NCBI GenBank assembly: GCA_023435565.1
Contig: JAEYRN010000089.1
Span: 1 to 32,031 of the forward strand
Length of the DNA stretch: 32,031 nt
Direction: 5' to 3'
From: Bacillota bacterium
Lineage (GTDB): Bacteria > Bacillota > UBA4882 > UBA8346
Part shown: one piece after another, positions 1 to 8,583 of the stretch
How positions within the stretch are numbered: position 1 is the first letter of the stretch
How the letters are laid out: every line of letters starts with the position of its first letter
Program-made: the position numbers and the translations under genes
The notes under the pieces: generated by a model
Seen by the model: only the letters and a program-made list of their open reading frames with translations
What the model was told of the DNA's origin: nothing
Databases searched by the model: none

Positions 1-122
1 ACCTCGCCGTGCTTTGTAGTGTATCTTCTCCTCAAGGTAATTCTATCAAAGTGGTGAAAACCGCGCACCCTTTTTTCATTACTATTTGTGTCGCCAGCGG
101 TAGCGGCGAAATGGAGGTTAAC

Positions 123-764
123 ATGGATGTTATGATGACTGCAAAACTGGATGTCTCTTACCGCTGTCTCAAGTCCAAAGTCACGGAAGTCAAATTGGAC
201 TACCTCAAAGAAACTAAAGTTAATAAACTTCAAAACACTCAACCAATAGACACCTACAAATCTTTGACACCGAATGAAAAAGTAACCTATGACAAACCCA
301 AAGTGGACCACAAAACGATCCAACAGTTATGGGATGAAAGTGAAAAAGCCCATGCCCAGTTAAAACAAATTGTCACAGCATTGTTAAAACGCCAGGGGTT
401 AGAATTTGAAGACATCAAAGAAATTAAACCGGAAGAACTGAAGGAAATTACCATCGATGAAATGGCCAAAGAGGAAGCTGAAGATCTGCTCGAGGAAGGT
501 GGGGAATTAAGCGCCGCGAAGGTTAGCGATAGAATTGTTGACTTTGCCAAAGCAATTTCAGGCGGCGACAAGTCTAAATTGGATCTTTTAAAGGCAGCAA
601 TCGATGATGGTTTCGAAGCGGCCGGGATCGAATTCGGCGATGAATTACCGGATATTTGTGAGGAGACCTATCAGCTAACTATGGGAAAAATTGACAATTG
701 GGCTAAAGAGGATGAAACGCCGGAATGCGCTCCCACAGAGGAAGCACCTTGTTTGTCAGCTTAA
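123..764 (+). CDS. Hypothetical protein, DUF5610-like C-terminal region
   Basis: The protein has 213 residues and no recognised function. The ATG at 123 is chosen because GGAGG lies at 113-117, five bases upstream; the open frame extends back to position 9 without a comparable site. The N-terminal third is lysine and threonine rich. The middle (about residues 60-130) is charged, helical and probably coiled. The C-terminal third contains RIVDFAKAISGGD and a DIxxxTYxxxMxKIDxWAKE-like stretch, which I recall from uncharacterised DUF5610-like proteins of Bacillota; that match is from memory. It ends in a short Cys/Pro/Glu-rich tail. There is no signal peptide or membrane segment, so it is probably cytoplasmic. 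A hairpin terminator follows closely, so it is the last gene of its transcript; what lies upstream is outside the window. Confidence 0.7.
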   Translation: MDVMMTAKLDVSYRCLKSKVTEVKLDYLKETKVNKLQNTQPIDTYKSLTPNEKVTYDKPKVDHKTIQQLWDESEKAHAQLKQIVTALLKRQGLEFEDIKEIKPEELKEITIDEMAKEEAEDLLEEGGELSAAKVSDRIVDFAKAISGGDKSKLDLLKAAIDDGFEAAGIEFGDELPDICEETYQLTMGKIDNWAKEDETPECAPTEEAPCLSA

Positions 765-790
765 ATAATTCTAACACATATAAAAGTTCT

Positions 791-811
791 AAGAGCCGAG
801 AGGCTCTTTTT
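791..811 (+). terminator. Rho-independent terminator
   Basis: A perfect 7-bp stem, AAGAGCC (791-797) with GGCTCTT (802-808), encloses a GAGA loop and runs into T residues. It lies 26 bases after the stop of the hypothetical gene ending at 764. Confidence 0.85.
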
Positions 812-816
812 CATGT

Positions 817-1007
817 CTAAATCTTTGTGCTATCGGCATCAGTGAATAAGAATTTTTCAATCATAAGTCACCAGCTCTAACGGCGGCAATCCGTCGGGCA
901 TTACTCTCCTGCTCCGAATAAGTGGGAATGATTGCGGCTGGCGTTCCGGCAAATAAACTGGTTTGGGATGAGCCGTATCCGCCGTGATGGATGATTAAAT
1001 CACTGGC
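817..1007 (-). pseudogene. Remnant of a UGT/MGT-type glycosyltransferase
   Basis: Read on the minus strand from 1007, one frame encodes ASDLIIHHGGYGSSQTSLFA and continues GTPAAIIPTYSEQESNARRI before a stop at 863-861. This is the nucleotide-sugar binding region of GT1/MGT-type glycosyltransferases, where HHGG..(T/S)...L..G.P....P...EQ..NA is the conserved signature. After a shift of one frame near 864 the reading continues IEKFLFTDADSTKI to a stop at 819-817, which looks like the original C-terminus. The N-terminal catalytic half, about 300 residues, is absent and no start codon is present. It is therefore a decayed gene fragment. Family membership is well supported by the motif; the frameshift placement is an inference. 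Confidence 0.75.
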
Positions 1008-1163
1008 TTATGATCCGTTCGGAAGGATTTTCAGTAAATTTGAAGAAAAATTTAGAAAAAAATAAGTATTTTGATATTTAAGCATATTATATTTAAATCT
1101 GGAAAGAATTAAAGTCTTAAACTTAAGGTAATCATCTTTCAGTCATAAGATGAGGGGACCGTT

Positions 1164-4100
1164 ATGTCTGAAATTATTGAAAAAATATTACCTGAAGGCG
1201 AAATACTCTATCAAAATCTCTTTGAATTTATCAGTGAAGGCTTGGCAATTTGTGAAATCATACCCGATCAGAACGGCGAGCCTTATGATTACCGTTATCT
1301 TGAAGTAAATCCGGCATTCGAAAAAATCATCGGGATTTCTGCCGAGCGGGTTAAGGGTAAAAAGTGCGAAGAGATTGGACCAACGGATCCACACTTATTG
1401 GAGCTCTTCGGAAAGGTGGTAACAACTGGGGAACCTGTCTCATTTAAGGAGCATTCTTCCGAATCCGGTAATTGGTTTGATTTTAAAGTATTCAGCCTCG
1501 GCGGAAAGAAGTTCGCCTTCTTATTTACGAATATTATCAAAAGTAAAAAGACGGAAGGAGAATTTAAACAACCCCAATCAAAGTTAGCACAAATAGGGGA
1601 GAGTTTAACTTGTAATTTTATGACCTTGGATCAAGAATGGAATATAGTTTATATTAATCGTTACGCTGCACGTAAGGCCGGTAGTGAACAAGAGCAATTG
1701 ATCGGCAAGAACTTTTGGACGGAGTTTCCTCAATTTATAGGGACCCAGATCGAGGAAAACTTCCGAAAGACTATGAGTGAAAGGATTTCCACCTGCTTTG
1801 AAGATAATACCCCAATATCCGGAAGTCATTATGAAATTTTTGTATACCCGGTTCCCGAAGGTATTTCCGTATATTCCTTTGACATAACCGAACGCAAGCA
1901 AATTGAAAATGAGCTTCAGGAATCGGAACGTAAAAATAAAGCGTTGATTAAATACGCCCCAACGGCCATTTTTGAATTGGATTTTCTGAGAAAAAGATTC
2001 ATATCAGTAAATGATGCGACGTGTCAATTAATTGGTTATACCCGGGAAGAACTGCTGGAGCTTAACCCCTTTGATATCCTGGATGAACAAGGTAAAATTA
2101 CATTCCAAAATAGAATTGATAAGTGGCTTAACGGTGAAAAACCGGACGAGAATGTGGAATATAAGGTGACTGTTAAAGATGGCCATCAGATTTTCGTAGT
2201 CTTAAGCGCCACATTCACCAAGGATGAAGATGATAAACCGATAGGAGCAATCGTAGTAGGTCACGATATCACTCAACGTAAACAAGTAGAAGCAGCGATC
2301 AGAAAAAGTGAAGAAAAGTTTAGAGCTCTCTCTAACGCCTCGCCGGTAGCGGTGCTGGTTTACCGGGGCAACAGGCCTTTGTATGTGAATCCGGCAGCCG
2401 AATCTATTTTCGGTTATACCAAAGATGAAATGCTCATGATGGATTACGGCGACATTGTGCACCCTGACTACTATGGAATAATCGAGAAACAAATTAGGGC
2501 GAGAATGGCTGGTGATGAAAAACAATCCCATTTTGAAGTGAAGGTAATTACAAAGACCGGTGGAGAAAAATGGCTGGATGTTTCAACCAATCTCATTTTC
2601 TATGAAGGATTCCCGGCCGGGATAATTAGTTGCATCGATATCACCGAACGCAAGCAAGGGGAAATGGTTTTTCGGGAATATACGGAGACTATCAATCGGG
2701 CACGCGAAGAAGCGGAGCGCCGGGCGGCGGAGCTGGACACCATTATCTCCTCCGTTGCCGGTGGCGTCATTATCTATGATAATTCCGGAAAAATCGTTCG
2801 TATGAACCAAATAGCCCGGGATATACTCGGATACTCTAGCAACGATTATGAAACCCCATATCAAGTTCGTTCAGAAAATCTACAGATATATAAATCCGAC
2901 GGCTCTGTTTATGAAACAGAAAAGTTGCCGCTGTACCGGGCTTTACACGGCGAGGTCATCCGGGATGAAGAAATGCTTTTAAAACGGATTGGGCAAGGAA
3001 TCTGGATTTCGGCTTCACTAGCCCCAATCTTTGACTACAATAATTGTTTGACCGGTGTCGTATTTACTTTTACCGATATTACCACACGCAAACGTAAGAC
3101 TGAAGAAATGCTGGCATCCGAAAGAAACTTGCTGAAAATAACTTTAGACTCTCTGGCTGAGGGAGTTATCGCAGTGGACGGCGAAGGGCGAATCAGGTTC
3201 ATCAATCATTCCGCCTCTGTTTTAACCGGTTATCAACCGAATGAAGCCATTGGCCAAAAAATTAACAGGATCTTTCATGTTCTTAATAACCAAACCAGCG
3301 AACCGATAACTCTTAGTGCTTATGAGAGAATTGCCGATAGCCTGATTTTAGTTAACTGTGAATTAAGGGAGATTCCGATTGCCGTCAATATTTCACCCAT
3401 AAAATCCAGCGACAATAAGGTGATCGGAATGGTAGTCGTTTTTCAAGATATTACTGAAAGACAAAAAATTGAGCAAGAACTCTTAAAAACCGAAAAATTA
3501 CAGTCTCTAGGGATTCTGGCCGGCGGTATCGCCCACGATTTTAATAATATTTTGGCTGCCATTCTAGCTAATATCCAATTAGCAATGTATAAATTGTCAA
3601 AAAACGAGAGCATCGGGATTTATCTATCCAATACCATGGATACGGCACGTAAAGCAAGCGACTTGACCAAACAATTGCTTACCTTTTCAAAAGGGGGAGC
3701 CCCGGTCAAAAAGGATTCTTCCCTGAACGATTTGATCAGGGATACTACCGAATTCGCGCTTCGTGGATCCAAAACCATAGCCGAATTCTCCATTTCAAAT
3801 GGCCTTTGGGCCGCTAGCGTAGATGAAGGTCAAATCAGTCAAGTTTTCCATAATTTAATAATTAATGCCAAACAAGCTATGCCCAAAGGCGGCGTGATTA
3901 GGATCAGTGCCGAAAATATTACTATCGGAGAGGATAAACTGTTCAATCCCGGTCATTATGTGAAAGTAGCAGTGAAAGATCAAGGTTATGGTATTCCCAA
4001 AGAACATCTTAGCAAAATCTTCGACCCTTTTTTTACCACCAAAAAGGATGGCAATGGATTGGGTCTCGCAACTTCATATTCGATTATCACCCGGCATAAT

Positions 4101-4598
4101 GGTTATCTGGAAGTTGAATCGCGGGAAGGTGAAGGGGCTACTTTCTTAATTTATCTTCCGGCGTTAAAAAAAGCGGTCTTAAATGTTGAATCGCAAAAAG
4201 AAATAGCAACCGCGAGCAGCAGTTTAAAAATATTATTAATGGATGATAATATTCAAATTTTGAATGCCGTCGGTGAAATGTTGGAACGTTCCGGACATCA
4301 AGTTGTTTTAACAACTGATGGTACTAGGGTGATCGAATGTTATCGGGAGGCTATAAACTTTAGAGAACCCTTTGATGTGGTGATTATGGATTTAACCGTT
4401 CCGGGAGGATTAGGCGGTCAAGAAGCCATTGCCCAATTGCGTGATCTTGATCCAAACATTAAGGCAATAGTTTCCAGCGGTTATGCCAATGACCCAATCA
4501 TCTCCGAATATGAGAGATTTGGCTTCCGTGGCTTTGTGATTAAACCCTATCGGTTTGATGAATTGAATGAGGTTTTAAATCGAGTGATTGAAAAATAG
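1164..4598 (+). CDS. Soluble multi-PAS hybrid sensor histidine kinase
   Basis: A 1144-residue hybrid kinase with GAGGGG at 1152-1157, six bases before ATG. Six PAS-type sensor modules can be placed at about residues 15-128, 140-242, 255-370, 378-495, 523-640 and 655-765. Several end in the DITERK linker typical of PAS/PAC units. A short coiled segment precedes the fifth. The dimerisation domain has LGILAGGIAHDFNN with phospho-acceptor His791. The ATPase domain follows with the N box (NLIINAKQAMPKGG), the DQGYGIP box and FDPFFTTKKDGNGLGL. A receiver domain closes the protein, with acidic pair Asp1027-Asp1028, phospho-acceptor Asp1076 and Lys1127. No membrane helix or signal peptide is seen, so sensing is likely cytoplasmic. 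No output domain or adjacent response regulator exists, so phosphate probably passes to a partner encoded elsewhere. Confidence 0.93.
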   Translation: MSEIIEKILPEGEILYQNLFEFISEGLAICEIIPDQNGEPYDYRYLEVNPAFEKIIGISAERVKGKKCEEIGPTDPHLLELFGKVVTTGEPVSFKEHSSESGNWFDFKVFSLGGKKFAFLFTNIIKSKKTEGEFKQPQSKLAQIGESLTCNFMTLDQEWNIVYINRYAARKAGSEQEQLIGKNFWTEFPQFIGTQIEENFRKTMSERISTCFEDNTPISGSHYEIFVYPVPEGISVYSFDITERKQIENELQESERKNKALIKYAPTAIFELDFLRKRFISVNDATCQLIGYTREELLELNPFDILDEQGKITFQNRIDKWLNGEKPDENVEYKVTVKDGHQIFVVLSATFTKDEDDKPIGAIVVGHDITQRKQVEAAIRKSEEKFRALSNASPVAVLVYRGNRPLYVNPAAESIFGYTKDEMLMMDYGDIVHPDYYGIIEKQIRARMAGDEKQSHFEVKVITKTGGEKWLDVSTNLIFYEGFPAGIISCIDITERKQGEMVFREYTETINRAREEAERRAAELDTIISSVAGGVIIYDNSGKIVRMNQIARDILGYSSNDYETPYQVRSENLQIYKSDGSVYETEKLPLYRALHGEVIRDEEMLLKRIGQGIWISASLAPIFDYNNCLTGVVFTFTDITTRKRKTEEMLASERNLLKITLDSLAEGVIAVDGEGRIRFINHSASVLTGYQPNEAIGQKINRIFHVLNNQTSEPITLSAYERIADSLILVNCELREIPIAVNISPIKSSDNKVIGMVVVFQDITERQKIEQELLKTEKLQSLGILAGGIAHDFNNILAAILANIQLAMYKLSKNESIGIYLSNTMDTARKASDLTKQLLTFSKGGAPVKKDSSLNDLIRDTTEFALRGSKTIAEFSISNGLWAASVDEGQISQVFHNLIINAKQAMPKGGVIRISAENITIGEDKLFNPGHYVKVAVKDQGYGIPKEHLSKIFDPFFTTKKDGNGLGLATSYSIITRHNGYLEVESREGEGATFLIYLPALKKAVLNVESQKEIATASSSLKILLMDDNIQILNAVGEMLERSGHQVVLTTDGTRVIECYREAINFREPFDVVIMDLTVPGGLGGQEAIAQLRDLDPNIKAIVSSGYANDPIISEYERFGFRGFVIKPYRFDELNEVLNRVIEK

Positions 4599-4610
4599 GA
4601 TTCTAATTGA

Positions 4611-6089
4611 TCAACCATCAATTACTGAATTTGAGACCTGGAAAGACCCGGTTAAGTCTTTGTGTATATTTAACCACTGTACAAGTTCGTTTGGAGTAGT
4701 TATTTTTTTGCTAAAAATGTCCATAACTAAGTCATGGGTTAAAACCGTATTAAAATCTTTTGGATAAACAATTGAATCATTATGCTTGGCCAGTTTAACT
4801 ATAAACGGTATTCGGTAATCTTCTTTACCATCGAATTTTTCGGAATCCCGGAACCAATGATCGGAAGAGATAATTATGGTTGTGTTGTCCCATATTCCCT
4901 TAATTTCCATGTCTTTACGAATTCTACTCAAAATATAATCACACAAAATTAAATTATCGGCATAATCTTTAGTTGATTGATCCCACCAGGAATGTTTATA
5001 GATAAATGGTGAATGTGGTACCGGAAAATGGATAAATATAAGGCCATATCGGGGATCTACAGCCAGTTTCCTAGCGCCGTCAAATATTTCGTTATAGGCA
5101 ATTTGGTGCTGCACATAGTGAAGTTTTAAAACATGAAAAAAACCGTAAATCTGTGTGTGAAAGTTGTCCCATAAGGTATCCTTGGAACTTACATATTGAT
5201 AACGGTAAGCACTCCAAGTGCAATAATCTAAATCTTGGCCAATTAGGCGTGAATAAGGTAAATATTCACCAATTAATGCGGTATTAACCCCCATTTTTTT
5301 GGCCCTACTGAAAACATTAGGCTGATTACCCCAATTTTCCTCGTGGTTTGACCCTTCAAAGGTTACCTTCAAAATGTCTGAACTGAAACGTTCGGTGCGG
5401 GAAATAAGTTTACCGTTAATCAGCGCCGGAATGGACCGAGTTGTGGATCTCCCTGGAGGATAAGCATTTTCAGCGAATAATGATTCTCTCTTTAAACGAT
5501 CAAATTCTAAAAGTTCTATATTTTTTGGCCTGTCGATAAATGCAATCCGCTGGTCCATTTCATCAAAAATTAACCATAATACCCTAGGTGTATTGTAATT
5601 TGGATTCATTATTTTTCTAGAAATTATCGGTAATTGTATTTCATTATCCTTATTTAAAACCCCTTGAACGGATTGACCAAGGATAATTAAGGCAAACGGA
5701 GCTAATACCAATATAAATATCATAGTAGTCTTCACCATAGAACGGCGCCATAGTAAAATTATGATAACCGCCAAAAATACTAAATTAAAAATTTTTTTGT
5801 TAATAATTTCCGGGAAACTATTGGCGATAGCACTTATGAAAGTTAATACAAATAAACACACCAATATTTTTACAACAACTACAACTATCTTATTTTTGAA
5901 TCTGCGGATTAACCAAAGACTACCCCAAATGATAAGGGTAAACAGTACTTCATTGAGAATTAATGCTAAAAAACTATTTGCTGTAGGGAAATATTTCATA
6001 CAAAATTTCGATCGGTAAAAAAAGCGTAACCAGATATTACCTAAACAAATATTTGCAAACGATAGAGATATAAGGATATCTCGGAACAT
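4611..6089 (-). CDS. Membrane-anchored sulfatase / phosphoglycerol-transferase-like enzyme
   Basis: A 492-residue protein with GGAGGG (6097-6102) seven bases before ATG. The first 145 residues hold about four to five hydrophobic helices (near 5-22, 40-62, 68-90, 100-115 and 121-140). The rest is an alkaline-phosphatase-superfamily domain. Visible metal-site elements are VLWLIFDEMDQ (Asp176), GRSTTRSIPALI with probable nucleophile Thr217, HFPVPHSPF (His359) and SSDHWFRDS (Asp410-His411). This plan resembles LtaS, EptA and related enzymes that transfer phosphoglycerol or phosphoethanolamine on the outer membrane face. However, the soluble part is shorter and the hydrolase/transferase choice and substrate cannot be read from sequence. 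It is convergent with the kinase, with 12 bases between stops. Neighbouring genes give no pathway clue. The superfamily is confident; the substrate is unknown. Confidence 0.8.
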   Translation of the reverse strand: MFRDILISLSFANICLGNIWLRFFYRSKFCMKYFPTANSFLALILNEVLFTLIIWGSLWLIRRFKNKIVVVVVKILVCLFVLTFISAIANSFPEIINKKIFNLVFLAVIIILLWRRSMVKTTMIFILVLAPFALIILGQSVQGVLNKDNEIQLPIISRKIMNPNYNTPRVLWLIFDEMDQRIAFIDRPKNIELLEFDRLKRESLFAENAYPPGRSTTRSIPALINGKLISRTERFSSDILKVTFEGSNHEENWGNQPNVFSRAKKMGVNTALIGEYLPYSRLIGQDLDYCTWSAYRYQYVSSKDTLWDNFHTQIYGFFHVLKLHYVQHQIAYNEIFDGARKLAVDPRYGLIFIHFPVPHSPFIYKHSWWDQSTKDYADNLILCDYILSRIRKDMEIKGIWDNTTIIISSDHWFRDSEKFDGKEDYRIPFIVKLAKHNDSIVYPKDFNTVLTHDLVMDIFSKKITTPNELVQWLNIHKDLTGSFQVSNSVIDG

Positions 6090-6548
6090 CTTAAAACCCT
6101 CCGGTAAATTTATTAACTTGTGATATTTTACCAGGGAAACTAACGCATTAATTTATATTAGGTTCCCAAGATTAGGATATTTTATATAAATTATCATGAT
6201 AAATCCACTTATGGATGTTACTAGAAGTGATAGTTTATAATTGATTTTAGTGTATATTCCAGGACCTCACATCTACTAAAAGTATAATTTTTATATACGA
6301 AAAATGAGGGAGCTCATTATAATACTTTTGAGGATTGTCTAGTTCCACGTATAGCGGCAAATTAATTTGAGGAATGGTAACTTTATAATCCTGATGTGGG
6401 CATCAGGCATTATTAAAGTGGTTTATGAACGGAACTACAATAAAGCAGGTATTAGGAATATTATACGGAATCATTAATCAATGAAACATTGTGAGCTAAA
6501 TATGAAAAAACAAGAATACAATGAGGGTTATTTGGTAATTGGGGGTAA
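6090..6548. other. Intergenic region, AT-rich, no gene seen
   Basis: This 459-base spacer between the divergent sulfatase-like and serine hydrolase genes holds no credible coding frame. A TATAAT hexamer (6384-6389) directly precedes a small perfect hairpin, CCTGATG (6390-6396) with CATCAGG (6401-6407), but no matching -35 sits at 16-18 bases. Another TATAAT lies at 6318-6323, also without a -35. The promoters for both genes must lie here but I cannot place them. Confidence 0.5.
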
Positions 6549-6554
6549 GTGGTA

Positions 6555-8150
6555 ATGAGATTATGGAATAGTTTATTTTTGTTTCTGTTAGTATTAACTA
6601 TGATTAACCCCTTGGTTTTGGGTAGCAACGATCTTAATTTGGAAGAAGAGCAAACATTGGCCCAAGTCGAAAATCCCAATGACTATTGGCCCGATGCTGA
6701 ATGGAGACGGTCCACTCCCGAAGAACAAGGGATGAACCTCGAGCCCCTTATTCGCATGATTAAGTATCTTCAAAATGAACAAAAAGATATCCACAGTTTA
6801 CTTATTATCCGTAATGGGTACCTAATTAATGAAACATATTTTTATCCATATCAAAAGGACTTCAAACACGTAATTAACTCTTGCACCAAAAGCGTTACTT
6901 CGGCCCTGATTGGGATAGCCATCGAAGAAGGTTACCTAAAGAGTGTTAATGAACCAGTACTGCCTTATTTTACGGATTTAAAGGTTGAACAGATTGACGC
7001 TCAAAAAGAAGCTTTAACTATAGAACATCTTTTGACAATGGCCACCGGCTTGGATTGGGTTGAAGACGGATCCTACGGCAGCGAGCGTGATTCTTGGACC
7101 CAAATGTGGCAGAGTCCGAATCAAATCCAATATATTCTTAACCGACCGATGCAAAGCGAACCGGGTCAATCCTTTTATTACTGTACCGGCGCATCCCATC
7201 TGCTGTCGGGGATTTTACAGCGGGTAACGGGTAAGAACGCTTTTAGGTACGGGCAGGAAAAACTATTTGAACCCATGGGGATTAGGGATATTTATTGGCA
7301 GACCGACCTGAACGGAGTAAATGTCGGAGGAGGCGGGTTATACATGACTCCCGCCGATATGGCCAAATTCGGCTATCTTTACTTAAAAAAAGGGAAATGG
7401 AACGGCAAGCAGCTTATACCGGAACATTGGATTGAGGTATCAACTCAAAAGCAGATTAACACGCCTTATGGTTTGGCTGGGCGTTACGGATACGCCTATC
7501 AATGGTGGATCAACCGATTCGGTGGTTATTCGGCCAGAGGATACGGCGGTCAATATATCTTTGTATTACCGGAATATGAGATGGTAATCGTATTTACCAG
7601 CGGCCTCCACGGCAGTGATTTCTTTCTCCCGGAATTTTTAGTCGATTCCTTTATCATACCGGCGATTCAACCACTTGCTTTGGAAAATTCCGATGTCGAT
7701 CATGAATCGGAATTAACCGAACTATTAAATGAAGTCAGCCAAGGGCCTGAGCCTAAGCTTGCGCCTGAAATGCCGGTTACTGCCCAAAGGATTTCGGGAA
7801 AGACGTTTATGATGGAAGATAACACTTCATTTTCGTTGTTATTTGAGGATGATGCTGAATGTCGCTTGAACCTCTTTATTAATGGTGTTAATTACGAGAT
7901 TCCGATAGGTCTCGATGATATCTATCGGATTGCTGATTTGGGTATCTTTGGCCCGTTACCTAATAACAATAAAGTTGCATTTAAAGGCAACTGGATTGAT
8001 AAACAGACATTTGTCATTACTTTTAAAGGTTTGGACGATGCCGACGAGTTAAAGGTCACTTATACTTTTGAAAAGGACCAGGTGAAGACAAGCACCTACT
8101 CAAAATTGGCCGGGACAATTGTTCAGGAGGGAAAAGGAATCGCTCAGTAA
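6555..8150 (+). CDS. Exported beta-lactamase-fold serine hydrolase
   Basis: The ATG at 6555 is preferred over the in-frame GTG at 6549 because GGGGG at 6541-6545 is nine bases away. This gives 531 residues. MRLWNSLFLFLLVLTM begins a Sec-type signal peptide ending near residue 23. The catalytic domain (about 40-370) is of the class C beta-lactamase/penicillin-binding family, closest in look to EstB/NylB-type hydrolases. It shows SCTK (Ser109, Lys112), a YCT triad in the Y-x-N position (Tyr209), and GYGGQYIFVLPEYEMVIVFTSG as the third motif. Residues about 405-531 form a separate beta-rich C-terminal domain common in this group. Such proteins are usually esterases, amide hydrolases or D-aminopeptidases rather than antibiotic beta-lactamases. 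A truncated regulator follows 15 bases later. Confidence 0.87.
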   Translation: MRLWNSLFLFLLVLTMINPLVLGSNDLNLEEEQTLAQVENPNDYWPDAEWRRSTPEEQGMNLEPLIRMIKYLQNEQKDIHSLLIIRNGYLINETYFYPYQKDFKHVINSCTKSVTSALIGIAIEEGYLKSVNEPVLPYFTDLKVEQIDAQKEALTIEHLLTMATGLDWVEDGSYGSERDSWTQMWQSPNQIQYILNRPMQSEPGQSFYYCTGASHLLSGILQRVTGKNAFRYGQEKLFEPMGIRDIYWQTDLNGVNVGGGGLYMTPADMAKFGYLYLKKGKWNGKQLIPEHWIEVSTQKQINTPYGLAGRYGYAYQWWINRFGGYSARGYGGQYIFVLPEYEMVIVFTSGLHGSDFFLPEFLVDSFIIPAIQPLALENSDVDHESELTELLNEVSQGPEPKLAPEMPVTAQRISGKTFMMEDNTSFSLLFEDDAECRLNLFINGVNYEIPIGLDDIYRIADLGIFGPLPNNNKVAFKGNWIDKQTFVITFKGLDDADELKVTYTFEKDQVKTSTYSKLAGTIVQEGKGIAQ

Positions 8151-8165
8151 AATAGGAGTATTTCG

Positions 8166-8372
8166 ATGTATAACGGATTAATCGCCACAGTGAAAGCAAT
8201 AAGTAACGTGCCTCACGATCAAATCGATAATCTGATCAAGATTGTCAAACCTTATGATTATAAGGCCGGCGAGAATTTTTTAACTGCGGGAGAGGTCCCG
8301 ACGAAGTTCGCCTTTAACCGGCGCGGATTGTTTCGGTATTATTATATCGATGAAAAAGGCAATGATTTCTAA
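8166..8372 (+). pseudogene. Truncated Crp/Fnr-family regulator (N-terminal fragment)
   Basis: The 68-residue frame has AGGAG at 8154-8158 and begins like a Crp/Fnr cyclic-nucleotide-binding domain: an N-terminal helix, then VKPYDYKAGENFLTAGEVPT and RRGLFRYYYIDEKGNDF. In full-length members this point is followed by the rest of the beta-roll, a dimer helix and a winged-helix DNA-binding domain, about 120-130 further residues. Here the frame stops at once and a terminator follows within 70 bases, so no DNA-binding part exists. The 8373-8440 stretch encodes nothing I recognise. It is most simply a deletion remnant still transcribed with the serine hydrolase; a functional mini-protein is unlikely. 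Confidence 0.75.
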
Positions 8373-8440
8373 TGATTGGCCCAAATGATAGCGGCCCAAC
8401 GCCTGCCGGTCAAGTCATTTTAAATATTACTAATTTCTGA

Positions 8441-8479
8441 AAAAGCTTGTTTCCTATGCTTGGGGGAAACAAGTTTTTT
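8441..8479 (+). terminator. Rho-independent terminator
   Basis: A perfect 9-bp stem, CTTGTTTCC (8446-8454) with GGAAACAAG (8465-8473), is extended by A-T pairs and followed by six T residues. It ends the serine hydrolase and regulator-fragment transcript. Confidence 0.88.
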
Positions 8480-8489
8480 ATATTAATCA

Positions 8490-8518
8490 TTGAAAACATT
8501 TCTAACTTATGGTATTTT
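8490..8518 (+). promoter_or_regulatory. Possible sigma-A promoter for the P1 peptidase-coaBC operon
   Basis: TTGAAA (8490-8495) and TATTTT (8513-8518) are separated by 17 bases, just after the preceding terminator and 65 bases before the probable TTG start. Each hexamer matches consensus at four of six positions, so the call rests mainly on spacing and location. Confidence 0.4.
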
Positions 8519-8583
8519 ATTATGCAAAGTTTAATATTGATGCAAAGCAGTAAAATTATTTATTATTGAAAAGAGGCAACATT

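Noticed and set aside
6384..6407. TATAAT followed by a CCTGATG/CATCAGG hairpin as promoter plus operator for the serine hydrolase
   Set aside because: No -35 hexamer is found at 16-18 bases and a 7-bp hairpin is expected by chance in a spacer of this size.
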